Assembly: GCA_046046245.1 (NCBI GenBank) | Contig: JBJOKE010000046.1 | Location: 1-64,000 of the forward strand | Length of the DNA stretch: 64,000 nt | From: UBA4615 sp046046245 | GTDB taxonomy: Bacteria; Pseudomonadota; Gammaproteobacteria; Burkholderiales; Burkholderiaceae_E | Direction of reading: 5' to 3' | Shown: piece by piece, positions 33,825 through 42,988 of the stretch | Layout of the letters: each line of letters starts with the position of its first letter | Position numbering within the stretch: position 1 is the stretch's first letter | Made by a program: the position numbers and the translations under genes | The notes under the pieces: generated by a model | Seen by the model: the letters and a program-made list of their open reading frames with translations, nothing else | What the model was told of the DNA's origin: nothing | Databases searched by the model: none

Positions 33825-35266
33825 TGCGGGTCCCGTTTATCGGCGGGACCAAGGCGTCCCGTTCGCTCAACGTCAACGCGCAGCGCACGATCAACCTCTA
33901 CCCGGAGGTCGACGCAAGCGGCAAGGCTCAGGTCGTCCTATACGGCACCCCGGGCCTGAGACCGATGACGATGGGATCGGACCCGACGATCACGGGCGGC
34001 ATCCGCGCGATGTGCGTCCTGGGCGACACCCTGATGATCATCCACAGCTCGGGGCAACTGCGGCGGATCTCTCCGACAGAGCCATTCCCAGGCGTCATCA
34101 TCGGCGGGACGACGCTTCCCTCCGGTGTCGGCCCCGTCAGCATCGCGAGCAACGGAACGGTCGCAATCGCAGCAGACGGTCAGAAGCTCTGGCTCATCAA
34201 GAAGACCGACGGGTATGTCATGCCGTGGGTCGTCCCGACGATCCCAAGTCCGTCGTCTGTCGCCTTCATCGATGGCTACTTCGTCGTCACCGACTCGTCG
34301 ACAGATCGATTCTTCATCAGCGGCCTGAACGAGTCGGAGTCGTGGGATGCGCTCGACTTCGCCAGCGCCGAGGCAAACCCGGACAAGGCTCTGGCCGTCG
34401 CGACGTTGAACCGCGAGCTCTGGGTCTTCGGCAGTGAAAGCGTAGAGCCCTTCTATAACTCGGGAGACGCGGACTTTCCGTTCGCGCGTGTGGGCGGCGC
34501 GTACATCGACACCGGAACGGCAGCGCCAAGATCCGTGGCCCGCGTCGACAACTCCCTCATCTGGCTCTCCAAGAGCGACAAGGGACAGGGTCAGGTCGTA
34601 CGCGCTCAGGGCTACACGCCCCAGGTCATCTCGTCGCGCGCAATCGAGGAGACGATCTCTCGTCTGTCCCGCATCGACGACGCGTTCGCGTGGACGTACC
34701 AGCAGAACGGGCACCCGTTCTATGTGCTCACGTTCCCGTCGGCCGGAAAGACCTTCGTCTACGACGTATCTGTACAGGACCCCGAGGTCGCGTGGCACGA
34801 GCGCGAGACCTTCGGGAAATCTCAGTACCGGCCGCAGTGTCACGCCTTCTATCGGGGCGCGCACTACGTCGGCGACTTCGAGCGTCCCCGTGTCTACAAG
34901 ATCGATCCGGACTTCTACCTCGACGACGACCAGCCGATCCTGAGATCTCGGACGGGGCAGTACCTTCAGGCCGAACGCAACCGGATGTTCTTCAGCAGCT
35001 TCGAGATCGACGTCGAGGCCGGCGTCGGGCTATCGACTGGGCAGGGCGTCGACCCGCAGGTCTGGCTCGAATGGTCCGATGACGGCGGGCACACCTGGTC
35101 ATCCCAGATCTATCGTTCGCTCGGTGCGATCGGAAAGACGCGCCACCGCGTGATCTGGCGAAAGCTGGGTTCCGCGCGTCAGCGAATCTTCCGGGTGTCG
35201 ACGAGCGACCCGGTAAAGATCGCCCTCATCGACGGATTCGTCGAGTTCTCCTCCGGCGGTGCGTGA
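33824..35266 (+). CDS. P22 gp10-like tail hub/DNA stabilisation protein
   Basis: 480 residues. RVPFIGGTKASRSLNVNAQRTINLYPE at the N-terminus and the beta-propeller-like repeats (SVAFIDGYFVVTDSSTDRFFISGLNESESWDALDFASAEANPDK, GSESVEPFYNSG, WLSKSDKGQGQVVRAQG) match the P22 gp10 family. The ATG at 33,824 overlaps the previous TGA; three codons upstream belong to the previous gene. Confidence 0.9.
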   Translation: MRVPFIGGTKASRSLNVNAQRTINLYPEVDASGKAQVVLYGTPGLRPMTMGSDPTITGGIRAMCVLGDTLMIIHSSGQLRRISPTEPFPGVIIGGTTLPSGVGPVSIASNGTVAIAADGQKLWLIKKTDGYVMPWVVPTIPSPSSVAFIDGYFVVTDSSTDRFFISGLNESESWDALDFASAEANPDKALAVATLNRELWVFGSESVEPFYNSGDADFPFARVGGAYIDTGTAAPRSVARVDNSLIWLSKSDKGQGQVVRAQGYTPQVISSRAIEETISRLSRIDDAFAWTYQQNGHPFYVLTFPSAGKTFVYDVSVQDPEVAWHERETFGKSQYRPQCHAFYRGAHYVGDFERPRVYKIDPDFYLDDDQPILRSRTGQYLQAERNRMFFSSFEIDVEAGVGLSTGQGVDPQVWLEWSDDGGHTWSSQIYRSLGAIGKTRHRVIWRKLGSARQRIFRVSTSDPVKIALIDGFVEFSSGGA

Positions 35267-36651
35267 TGGCCGCCGGCGTGTACTTCGACGAGGCCGAGCT
35301 TCGAAGGCTTGGCCTGAGCCTGCCAAATGTCGTGGCACTGCGCGACCTCGGCCGTCAGCAGGGCACGAGCACGGACCAGCTTTCCTCTCTGCAGTCCAGC
35401 ACCGAGAACCTGACGTCACTCGTCACGGAGGCGAGAACAGACATTTCCGATCTCGAGGCTAGAACTTCCGCCGCCGAGACCAACATCTCGACGTTGAAAT
35501 CGAAGGACGAGAATCTCGACTTCAGACTTCTCGCCGCCGAGACGCAACTTCAGGGCGCGCAGCCTGCGATCCAGCTCAAGGACGAGGGCGCTAGCATCGG
35601 CGGCCCTGGTGGCGTTCGTGTCATCGACTTCGTCGGTGCGGGAGTCTCGGCGGCGGTATCTGGCTTCACCGCGACCGTCACCATTCCCGGTGGCGGAGGC
35701 GGTTTTAGCTCGATATCCCCGAACACACAAACCGCGAACTACACGCTCACGATCTCCGACGTCGGAGGAGTTGTTCGCGCCAATGCGTCGTCCGCCGTCA
35801 CGGTAACGGTCCCGGCCAACGCAACGGCCGCGATTCCCGTTGGCTCCGTCGTGTACATCCGCCAGGTCGGCGACGGACGCGTCACGGTCACGGGCGAGTC
35901 GGGTGTCACGCTTTCCGCCGCTGACACGACGACGACACGCGCCAAGTTCTCCGAGCTCAGGCTTCACAAGGTCGGGACGAACGACTGGGAGGTGACGGGC
36001 GACGCCGCGATGCCGTCGAGCCTCTACGGCCTGATGCTCCACTGCGACGGGCCCGAGGGCATCGTACGCTTCAAAGACGACGGGCGGAACGATCTTCAGG
36101 TCTCGTCCTTGAACGTCACGCACGCCGGGGCGCAGCGCGCATTCGGCTCGACCTCGGCTCGATTCAACGCCAACGGCTACCTGACGGTTCCGTATCACGC
36201 GGACATTTCGCTTAACTCGACGCCGTGGACGATCTCGATGTTCATCCGCACCGAGACGTCGGGGTCGACCTTCATGGATTTTCGAGGATCGAATCCGGCA
36301 TTCACGGCGGGCTGGGGCTTCTATCTGTTGGGCGGTGTCTTGTGCCTGTACGACGGCGTCACGGCCACGAACTTCACATCTGGGCCGACGCTCACGCTCA
36401 ACGCGTGGCAACACCTTGAGGTCACGCGCGATGCATCGGGCGTGATCCGGTTCTTCCTGGACGGTGCCTTACACGGGACCGCGCTCACATTGAATGTTCC
36501 AGCGACAGATCCGACGGGTCTCAGGATCGGGGCTCAGAACGACCTGTCCCCTTGGGCCTACTTCCAGGGAAACATCGACGAGCTGAGGATCGTGAAGGGT
36601 ATCGCCGAACACGTTTCGAGCTTCACGCCGCCGACAGGTCCCTACCGGTGA
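35266..36651 (+). CDS. tail protein with coiled coil and LamG-like domain
   Basis: 461 residues. After a short N-terminal tail-binding segment, residues about 25-95 are a coiled coil (LSSLQSSTENLTSLVTEARTDISDLEARTSAAETNISTLKSKDENLDFRLLAAE), residues 120-240 a beta-rich stalk, and 250-460 a concanavalin/LamG-like jelly roll (LMLHCDGPEG, WTISMFIRTETS, GWGFYLLGG, HLEVTRDASGVIRFFLDG, LRIGAQN, GNIDELRIVKGIA). It probably forms a trimeric tail needle or receptor-binding fibre that contacts sugars. A GTG three bases upstream is an alternative start. Confidence 0.82.
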   Translation: MAAGVYFDEAELRRLGLSLPNVVALRDLGRQQGTSTDQLSSLQSSTENLTSLVTEARTDISDLEARTSAAETNISTLKSKDENLDFRLLAAETQLQGAQPAIQLKDEGASIGGPGGVRVIDFVGAGVSAAVSGFTATVTIPGGGGGFSSISPNTQTANYTLTISDVGGVVRANASSAVTVTVPANATAAIPVGSVVYIRQVGDGRVTVTGESGVTLSAADTTTTRAKFSELRLHKVGTNDWEVTGDAAMPSSLYGLMLHCDGPEGIVRFKDDGRNDLQVSSLNVTHAGAQRAFGSTSARFNANGYLTVPYHADISLNSTPWTISMFIRTETSGSTFMDFRGSNPAFTAGWGFYLLGGVLCLYDGVTATNFTSGPTLTLNAWQHLEVTRDASGVIRFFLDGALHGTALTLNVPATDPTGLRIGAQNDLSPWAYFQGNIDELRIVKGIAEHVSSFTPPTGPYR

Positions 36652-36699
36652 CGTGAGGTCTATCGCAGCCGAAAAAAGGCCGATAGCACGCCCCCATAC

Positions 36700-36712
36700 G
36701 ATAGTCTATAAT
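36700..36712 (+). promoter_or_regulatory. GATAGTC promoter before ejection genes
   Basis: GATAGTC (36,700-36,706) runs directly into TATAAT (36,707-36,712), 25 bp before the ATG at 36,738. No clear -35 is seen. Here the -10 is five to six bases nearer the motif than at the other sites. Confidence 0.6.
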
Positions 36713-36737
36713 ATTTTGAAGAATCAGCGGTGAACGT

Positions 36738-38216
36738 ATGACTTATCAAGAACTTAGGGAGATGCTCGCCGCTGAGCAGGCGCGGAACCCATACACATGG
36801 GTCACTAATTCGTACTCCCCGGGCGGCGACGCGGACCCGCAGGTCACGAACGAGCAGGTCGTCAACAACTCGTTCAGCCTCCCGAACGGACAGTTCGTTC
36901 AGTACGACCCCGCGTCCGATTCCTTCCGTGTCGCCTCCGGTGACATGAAATCGGGCGGGATCCAGCGCTGGAACGTCGACAAGAACGGGACACAGGATCT
37001 CGGCTTCGAGAAGCGGAAGTCCAATTGGGTCAAGGTCCGCGACTCCGTCACGTCCGCAGCTCCATACATCCTTGCCGGCGCGGGCATTGCCGCAGGTGGC
37101 ATTGGCCTGATGGGCCTGAGCGGTCTCGGCGGCGCGGCGGGTGCGGCCGGTGCCGGTGCCGGTGCCGGTGCCGGTGCCGGTGCGGCGGGTGCTGGTGCTG
37201 GGATCGGCGGGCTGGAGGCGGCCGGTATCGCCGCCGCCGACTTGTTGCCAGGCGGCACGCTTGCATCGCTCGGATCGACGACCGGGGCCGCTACCGCCTC
37301 GGGGATCCCGCTCGGAAGCCTCGGCTCCGCCCTTGCATCCGGCGCGGGTGGCTCCGCCATCGCCCCCGCTGTCGCTGGGGCTGGGTCGAGCGGTTTCTCG
37401 ATGCCGTCGCTGTCGAGCCTCGTGAGCGGCGACCTGATGAAGTACGCCCCGCAGGCGCTACAGGTCGCCTCTGGACTCTACGGCGCCCATCAGTCACGCA
37501 GAGCAGCCGAGGATCAGGCGAACGCCGTCCGTGAAGGCATCGCCGCGCAGGAACGCGCCGCCGATCGATCGTTGAACCTGATGCGCGAAATGTGGCAACA
37601 GGGGCGCGCCGACCAGATGCCCTGGCTCGAGGCGGGGCGCAACGCGCTCAACCGCATCAACGAGCTCAACACAGACCCGAACAGCTTCACGACGGACCCC
37701 GGCTATCAGTTCCGTGTGTCCGAGGGCGAGAAGGCGATCAACAGGGCGGCGTCGGCGCGTGGCTTTTCAGGGGCGACCCTGAAGGCGCTCGCGAAGTACG
37801 GGCAGAACGTTGCGTCGGATGAGTTCGGCAACGTCTACGACCGATTCGCGCGTCTTGCCGGCATGGGACAGAACCAGTCCAACACGATGGCGAATCAGGG
37901 ATCGAACTTCGCGACCAGCTCGTCGAACACGATCAACAACCTCGGACAGGCTCAGGCCTCTGGTCTCGAAAGCATCGGCAACGCTCGGGCAGCCGGACGC
38001 GTCGGCGCGACGAACAACATCCTGAGCGGCGTAGGCTCGGCGATCCAGAGCTGGGAGAACGGCCAGAACACTAACGAGATGCTCGACATCCTGCGGAAGT
38101 ACCGGCAGTCCCAGACGCCAGCCTTCCCGTCGGCGCCTTCGGTCCCGTCGCTTCCTTCGGCCCGCTTCGGGGTACCCCCGAACATGCCGAATTACTTCAC
38201 GACCGGGAATTGGTGA
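36738..38216 (+). CDS. DNA ejection protein with Gly/Ala repeat
   Basis: 492 residues. A hydrophobic Gly/Ala-rich region (about 95-240) contains GAGAGAGAGA encoded by six tandem CGGTGC units. The C-terminal half is helical (RAAEDQANAVREGIAAQERAADRSLNLMREMWQQGRADQMPWLEAGRNALNRINEL...YQFRVSEGEKAINRAASARGFSGATLKALAKYGQNVASDEF), a pattern common to phage internal ejection proteins that insert into the host envelope. It is the first of three such genes. Confidence 0.8.
   Translation: MTYQELREMLAAEQARNPYTWVTNSYSPGGDADPQVTNEQVVNNSFSLPNGQFVQYDPASDSFRVASGDMKSGGIQRWNVDKNGTQDLGFEKRKSNWVKVRDSVTSAAPYILAGAGIAAGGIGLMGLSGLGGAAGAAGAGAGAGAGAGAAGAGAGIGGLEAAGIAAADLLPGGTLASLGSTTGAATASGIPLGSLGSALASGAGGSAIAPAVAGAGSSGFSMPSLSSLVSGDLMKYAPQALQVASGLYGAHQSRRAAEDQANAVREGIAAQERAADRSLNLMREMWQQGRADQMPWLEAGRNALNRINELNTDPNSFTTDPGYQFRVSEGEKAINRAASARGFSGATLKALAKYGQNVASDEFGNVYDRFARLAGMGQNQSNTMANQGSNFATSSSNTINNLGQAQASGLESIGNARAAGRVGATNNILSGVGSAIQSWENGQNTNEMLDILRKYRQSQTPAFPSAPSVPSLPSARFGVPPNMPNYFTTGNW
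37148..37183 (+). repeat. six tandem CGGTGC hexamers
   Basis: Six perfect copies of CGGTGC in frame inside the ejection protein gene, encoding alternating Gly and Ala. Copy changes would keep the frame and alter the length of the hydrophobic segment. Confidence 0.85.
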
Positions 38217-38222
38217 TCCGCC

Positions 38223-39647
38223 ATGCCCATCGACTACAAGATTCCTCTCGGCGTCGACATCTCTCCGATCACGAGACTGTCGGACCTGAACAATCCGCAG
38301 CGGGTGATGCAGCTCGAAGACCTCCGAATGAAGGTCGACGAGCGCAACAGAGCGCTCGCCGAACAGGACGCCTTCAAGCAAGCGATGGCGGAGGCCAACG
38401 GCGATCTTGACGCGGCCGTCCCGCTGTTGATGCAGCGCGGGCTGTACAAGCAAGGCATCGACCTTCAGACCGCATCGTCGAACAGGGCGAAGGCCGAGCG
38501 CGAGGCAGAGCGCGCGGGCCTCGAGTCGAACATCAAGCGCCACGAGCAGGCAACAGGAGCCCTTCGCGGCATCGTCGCGTCGGGTGCCGCGCCAACGGAT
38601 GACGTTGTTCGTCAGGTGATCTCTCCCTTCGGGGACGAGCGATTCGTCGAGGGCTACATCAGGAGCCTTCCGACCCGTCCCGAGGATCGCGTCGGTGCGA
38701 TCACCTGGCGTGGCGCTACGCCTGCGGACCTCAAGCCGCAGCTCGGAACGTCTGACGCGGGCGACCAGCAGGTCTTCACGTCTCGGGATCCTAGGACCGG
38801 CGGGGTGGTCGTGAATGGGACGTTCAGGAAGGGCGTGAGCCCCGTCGAGGCGTCCCAGGCGGCGCGGGCCGAGGCACAGATCGACCTCGCCCGACAGCGC
38901 GTCGACCTCGAGCGTCGTCGCCTCGATGCGCCGCCAGCGCGTACCGGGCAAGCCGCCGAGAACAAACCGATGCCGATGGACGCCATCAAGGCGGTCAACG
39001 AGGCGCGCTCTGGATCGTCCCAGCTCTCGGCAGTCAACGAACAGATCGACGGGATCGTCAAGAAGATCGACACGGGCGAGTTTCAGGTCAGCCCGCAGCT
39101 CAGGCTCGACGCAACCATCAGGAACGCCACCGGCCGATCGAACGCGAACAGCCAGCAATACAGCGAGCTGAACGGGATGATCAATCGATTCGTCGAGGAG
39201 TCGCTCAGGCTGAACAAGGGCGTTCAAACCGAGGGCGACGCACAGCGGGCGGCCAACGCGATCAACATCAACCGCAACGACTCGCGGCTCTTGAAGAAAT
39301 CGCTTGAAGAGCTGTCGAAGGTCAACGAGCGGCGGATCAAGCTCTACGCGCAAGACACCGAGACGATCCATAAGAACTACGGACGGGACCTTCAAGGGAA
39401 CCCGATCCAGCAGGAGCCGGCGGCCCCATCGTTCGGCTCGATGCCTCCGCAGCTTCCTCCGCTTCCAGCGCCCGGAACCGTGATCGGCCGCGTGGCGCCT
39501 GGATCGGGCATGCAGGCCCCGAAGGGTGAGTCAGGCGCTCAGAAGGTGGTCGGCGCGCGCGAGCTCGAAGCGTGGTCCAAGGAGTTCGCGATCTCGATGG
39601 AAGAAGCCATCCGTCGCGCTGAGTCGCGTGGCTACAAGGTGCGGTGA
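38223..39647 (+). CDS. ejection/internal virion protein
   Basis: 474 residues, mostly polar helical (DERNRALAEQDAFKQAMAEANGDLDAAVPLLMQRGLYKQGIDLQ), with a Pro-rich segment near 400-430 and a C-terminal LEAWSKEFAISMEEAIRRAESRGYKVR. The N-terminal MPIDYKIPLGVDISPIT resembles the start of podoviral ejection proteins. Position between two other ejection-type genes supports this. Confidence 0.75.
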   Translation: MPIDYKIPLGVDISPITRLSDLNNPQRVMQLEDLRMKVDERNRALAEQDAFKQAMAEANGDLDAAVPLLMQRGLYKQGIDLQTASSNRAKAEREAERAGLESNIKRHEQATGALRGIVASGAAPTDDVVRQVISPFGDERFVEGYIRSLPTRPEDRVGAITWRGATPADLKPQLGTSDAGDQQVFTSRDPRTGGVVVNGTFRKGVSPVEASQAARAEAQIDLARQRVDLERRRLDAPPARTGQAAENKPMPMDAIKAVNEARSGSSQLSAVNEQIDGIVKKIDTGEFQVSPQLRLDATIRNATGRSNANSQQYSELNGMINRFVEESLRLNKGVQTEGDAQRAANAININRNDSRLLKKSLEELSKVNERRIKLYAQDTETIHKNYGRDLQGNPIQQEPAAPSFGSMPPQLPPLPAPGTVIGRVAPGSGMQAPKGESGAQKVVGARELEAWSKEFAISMEEAIRRAESRGYKVR

Positions 39648-40195
39648 TGGACGACATCAAGCGGGACATCTTCGGAGATCTACAGCCCGGCGGCCCTGCG
39701 CCGGATGACGTCAAGCGCGCGCTATTTGGCGACCTGATGGAGATGAGAGCGGCAGCTCCAAAGCCGATGGCTAGGCCTGCGCCCTCGCCCATGACGATCG
39801 ATGACAGGCGCGCGATGTACGAGCGCCAGTTCGCGCAGGAGCCATTTCACAGACAGGCCCTGATCTCCGTCGGCGCCGGGGTCGAGGATGCGGGCCGACT
39901 GCTCGGTCTGATCGACGACGCGGGCGACACCGAGGCCTCCGCATCGGTAAATCAGCCGCTTCGAATCGCCGGGGCGGCGGTTCCCCTGATCGTTGGCGCA
40001 AGGGGCGGCGGCGGAACGCTTGCGATGGCGATGGGCCCGGCTAGAACCGCGCGAATGCTCAAGGGCGCGGCCAACACGGCAAGGTGGGCCGGCAATCGAA
40101 CCGTCGACGCGGCGAAGAGCCAATTCGGCCAGACGGTGCTCGCAGGCGGTGTGCTGGGCGGCGCATACGCGACGCTCAAGGACCTTGTGAAGTAA
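39647..40195 (+). CDS. probable third ejection protein
   Basis: 182 residues. Two related motifs occur at the start (DDIKRDIFGDL and DDVKRALFGDL), followed by a helical middle and two Gly/Ala-rich hydrophobic stretches (IAGAAVPLIVGARGGGG and QTVLAGGVLGGAYATL). Size and membrane-active character suit a P22-like ejection protein. GTG at 39,644 is an alternative start. The stop overlaps the next ATG by one base. Confidence 0.68.
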   Translation: MDDIKRDIFGDLQPGGPAPDDVKRALFGDLMEMRAAAPKPMARPAPSPMTIDDRRAMYERQFAQEPFHRQALISVGAGVEDAGRLLGLIDDAGDTEASASVNQPLRIAGAAVPLIVGARGGGGTLAMAMGPARTARMLKGAANTARWAGNRTVDAAKSQFGQTVLAGGVLGGAYATLKDLVK

Positions 40196-41298
40196 TGGCT
40201 GCCCTCACCCCCTCCCCGCGCTTTCAGGCGTTCACCGCAGGCGGCGACCCGCTCGTGGGCGGCCGCCTGTACACGTACGTCTCCGGGACCTCGACGCCGG
40301 CCGCGACGTACAACAGCAGCGCGGCAACGACAGCGAACACAAACCCCGTGATCCTCGATGCGCGCGGAGAGGCGGACGTGTGGCTTGCGGAGGGCGTGAG
40401 CTACAAGTTCGTCCTGAAGGACGCCAGCGACGCGACGATCTGGACGCGTGAGCCCGTGTCCGTCTCGGCCTCGGGAGGTTCCGGCGGCGGAACGACGCTT
40501 CCGTCGCAGGCAGGAAACGCCGGGAAATTCCTTACGACAGACGGGACGGCGTTGTCCTGGGGGACCCCTTCGATCCCAGACGCGATCAACACGGCGTCGT
40601 TCGTTCTCGAGGAAGAATTCCTCTACGTCACCGGGACGACCCCGGGGACGTACTCGAACCCCGTCCCCTCGACCCGTCTGTATCTCAACGGCAGCACGCT
40701 TGCCCCCACACTTTCTGTGACGAGTGGGGAGCCCGACCACCCCGGTGTTAGCCGCTGGAACATCGGAAACGGTGTGATGAGCGCGCTGTATTTCGGCCCA
40801 GCGTCGAATTCGGCCGGTGTGCGCGTTGATCAGATCGATCGATTCGTGGCGATCGTGAAGTTCGGAAAGACTACCGGAACGAACTTCTTGAAGGCTGGAT
40901 TCGGTGCCCAGATGGACACCTGGAATCACTTTGAGGAGCTCACCTTCGGCGGGAACGGCATCGGGTTCAGCGCAAAGGCTTATAACGCCGCAGGAAACCC
41001 CGTCATCGAGAACTGGAAGGTCTTCGCCGAGAAAGGCGGAGTCCAGTCACTCGTCTCGTCGTCCGTTCCGATTGCGGCCGCTGATACCTGGTACCGGCTG
41101 GAGGCCGTTCGCGCGAGCTCGGGCGACTGGTCAATGTACATCAACGGCTCGCTCGTCGCGACGATCACGTCCGCACAAGCCCCGACCGCATCGACGGGCC
41201 TCAACGCGGGCCTCACGTCCGGGCGCGGATGGCCCGGTGCGTACATCGATGTCGACTATCTAGGCGTCGCGCTCAAGGGCGCGGCGGGCAGGTACTAA
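40195..41298 (+). CDS. tail fibre/spike 1
   Basis: 367 residues. Residues 1-95 (SPRFQAFTAGGDPLVGGRLYTYVSGTSTPAATYNSS...NTNPVILDARGEADVWLAEGVSYKFVLKDASD) form a podoviral tail-attachment head domain; residues 130-367 look like a concanavalin-type lectin fold (EEFLYVTGTTPGTYSNP...WYRLEAVRASSGDWSMYINGSLVATI). It probably binds host surface sugar. The ATG at 40,195 is chosen because the head domain starts there. Confidence 0.82.
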   Translation: MAALTPSPRFQAFTAGGDPLVGGRLYTYVSGTSTPAATYNSSAATTANTNPVILDARGEADVWLAEGVSYKFVLKDASDATIWTREPVSVSASGGSGGGTTLPSQAGNAGKFLTTDGTALSWGTPSIPDAINTASFVLEEEFLYVTGTTPGTYSNPVPSTRLYLNGSTLAPTLSVTSGEPDHPGVSRWNIGNGVMSALYFGPASNSAGVRVDQIDRFVAIVKFGKTTGTNFLKAGFGAQMDTWNHFEELTFGGNGIGFSAKAYNAAGNPVIENWKVFAEKGGVQSLVSSSVPIAAADTWYRLEAVRASSGDWSMYINGSLVATITSAQAPTASTGLNAGLTSGRGWPGAYIDVDYLGVALKGAAGRY

Positions 41299-41301
41299 GC
41301 G

Positions 41302-42396
41302 ATGGCATCACTCGCTCCGCAGCCCAAGTTCTCGGCGTCGAAACCCGACGGATCCGCTCTCGTCGGCGGAAAGCTCTTCACGTACGCGACGGGTACGACG
41401 ACCCCGCTGGCGTCGTACATCGACGCGTCTGGCGCGACGCCCAACACGAACCCCGTGATTCTGGATTCGCGCGGAGAATGCGACCTGTGGCTCGCGCCGA
41501 CGCAGGCCTACAGGCTCGTCTTGAAGGACGCGAACGACGTCCAGCTCTGGAGCATCGACGACATCCGCGGCTTCGATCCATCGCAGCTTCCGAGCACCAC
41601 AGTCAACGGGACGCTTACCGTCACCGGATCGTCGAACTTCGGATCCGCTAGCTTCACGGGCTCGGTGTCCGTGTCCGGCTCGATGTCAGTCGCGGGCTCG
41701 AGCGTCCTGACATCCGCCACGGGACTGGCGAACGGGACGCCACTGGACAGCATCGCCGGGACGCTATCGATCTCGAAGGGCGGCACAGGCAGCACATCGG
41801 CAAGCCAGGCGCTCACCAACCTCCTCCCGTCTCAGTCCGGGCAGGCTGGGAAGGTCCTCACGACGAACGGAACTGTTGCGTCATGGGGTACGGCGGGAGG
41901 CGCGCCAAGCGGGTCCGGACAGGTCCTTCAACGCGCGGTCGCGCAGAGCGTCGCGAACGTTGCGGTCACATCGACGATCTCATCGGCGGCGGCCCTTCCA
42001 TCAAGCGCGTTCGGCCAAGAGATCCACTCCGTCGCGTTCACGCCCAAGGCGTCGAGCAGCCTGATCGAGTTCGATATCTCGTGGGCGGTCGCCTCGACGA
42101 CGAGCGCCGGGACGGGTGCCGTTGCCGGAACGTCAGGGACTCTCGTCCTCGCAATTTTCGACGGCGGGACCACCGCGATCGCGGCAACGGCAATCCTTGC
42201 GGGATCGAGCGCCGGATATGTCAGGGCCCGGGTCTACGCGCCGGCCGGGAGTACGACGGCGCGGACCTACAGCGTTCGGGCGATGACGCTCGCCGATCTG
42301 ACGGCGACGACGGTCATCAACTACTCGATTTCTGGCGGCTCGCTGTTCGGCGGGACCCAGAAGAACAGCGTGACGATCACGGAGACCAGCGCGTGA
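41302..42396 (+). CDS. tail fibre/spike 2
   Basis: 364 residues. The first 92 residues are clearly homologous to fibre 1 (QPKFSASKPDGSALVGGKLFTYATGTTTPLASYIDASGATPNTNPVILDSRGECDLWLAPTQAYRLVLKDAND). The middle has repeating beta motifs (GTLTVTGSSNFGSASFTGSVSVSGSMSVAGS, LSISKGGTGSTSASQAL) seen in phage fibres, and the C-terminus (MTLADLTATTVINYSISGGSLFGGTQKNSVTITETSA) is a typical fibre tip. It lies three bases after fibre 1. Confidence 0.82.
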   Translation: MASLAPQPKFSASKPDGSALVGGKLFTYATGTTTPLASYIDASGATPNTNPVILDSRGECDLWLAPTQAYRLVLKDANDVQLWSIDDIRGFDPSQLPSTTVNGTLTVTGSSNFGSASFTGSVSVSGSMSVAGSSVLTSATGLANGTPLDSIAGTLSISKGGTGSTSASQALTNLLPSQSGQAGKVLTTNGTVASWGTAGGAPSGSGQVLQRAVAQSVANVAVTSTISSAAALPSSAFGQEIHSVAFTPKASSSLIEFDISWAVASTTSAGTGAVAGTSGTLVLAIFDGGTTAIAATAILAGSSAGYVRARVYAPAGSTTARTYSVRAMTLADLTATTVINYSISGGSLFGGTQKNSVTITETSA

Positions 42397-42413
42397 CAGC
42401 CCGGGAGACACAG

Positions 42414-42605
42414 ATGAAAGAAGACATTGAACTGACGGACAGAGAGCTCGCGATTGCCGAGCGAGCAGCCGACATCGCGGTCAAGCGAATGATGGATGAG
42501 TTTTACAAGGGCGTCGGAAAGTCGGTCGTCCAGAGATTCCTCGTCATCCTCGGCGCGGTCGTGATCGCCTTTGCAGCGGGCAAGGGCTGGATCAGCCTGA
42601 AGTGA
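42414..42605 (+). CDS. small single-span membrane protein, lysis region
   Basis: 63 residues: a charged helical N-terminus (ELTDRELAIAERAADIAVKRMMDEFYKGVGKSVVQRF) and one C-terminal membrane segment (LVILGAVVIAFAAGKGWISL). Similar small proteins precede phage endolysins and can be holin or antiholin partners. The ATG has GGGAGA upstream. An open frame reaching back into the fibre gene is rejected. Confidence 0.68.
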   Translation: MKEDIELTDRELAIAERAADIAVKRMMDEFYKGVGKSVVQRFLVILGAVVIAFAAGKGWISLK

Positions 42606-42988
42606 AGGCGCGCGAAATGTCGGAATCTTTCGTCCGCTCCAAGGATAGTCTAGACAAGCGGTCCGCAGTGCCGACGAGGATGTTCGTTCACGGGAACGAC
42701 GAGTCATTCGTCGCCGCGGCTATTTCCCTGATCGACCGCCTGACACACGCGGGCTTTGCGGTGCGGGTGACGAGGCGGCCGAAGAAGACGGACGTCGTGA
42801 TGCTCGTCTGTCGCGTGAGCGACGACGAAGACCCGGACGTGACGCGCGGCATGGATCCGGAGGCCGTGAAGGCAGCCGATGCCCTGCTCCTCGTCGAGGA
42901 CCCGCAGAGCGAGGAGTTCCCGTCATCGATTCGAAGGGCGCTCGAGTCGCTTGGACTCGTCGCGCCCGAGGACGCGGTGCTGCATTGA
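42602..42988 (+). CDS. unknown phage protein with nucleoside-deoxyribosyltransferase-like look
   Basis: 128 residues: TRMFVHGNDESFVAAAISLIDRLTHAGFAVRVTRRPKKTDVVMLVCRVSDDEDPDVTRGMDPEAVKAADALLLVEDPQSEEF. The alternation of strands and helices and the AADALLLVEDP ending recall Rossmann-like or TIR/nucleoside-transferase folds, but no catalytic motif is certain. It starts at GTG overlapping the previous gene; an in-frame ATG at 42,617 or 42,680 is possible since a GATAGTC motif lies at 42,644. Confidence 0.6.
   Translation: MKAREMSESFVRSKDSLDKRSAVPTRMFVHGNDESFVAAAISLIDRLTHAGFAVRVTRRPKKTDVVMLVCRVSDDEDPDVTRGMDPEAVKAADALLLVEDPQSEEFPSSIRRALESLGLVAPEDAVLH
42644..42650 (+). promoter_or_regulatory. GATAGTC motif inside the lysis-region gene
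   Basis: GATAGTCTAGACAAG lies inside the 5' part of the 42,602 gene, just before an in-frame ATG at 42,680. It lacks a -10, so it may be an operator or a chance match. Confidence 0.35.

Noticed and set aside
35266..42396. Diversity-generating retroelement in the tail fibre region
   Set aside because: No reverse transcriptase and no template/variable repeat pair was seen near the fibres; the similarity between the fibres is confined to their attachment domains.
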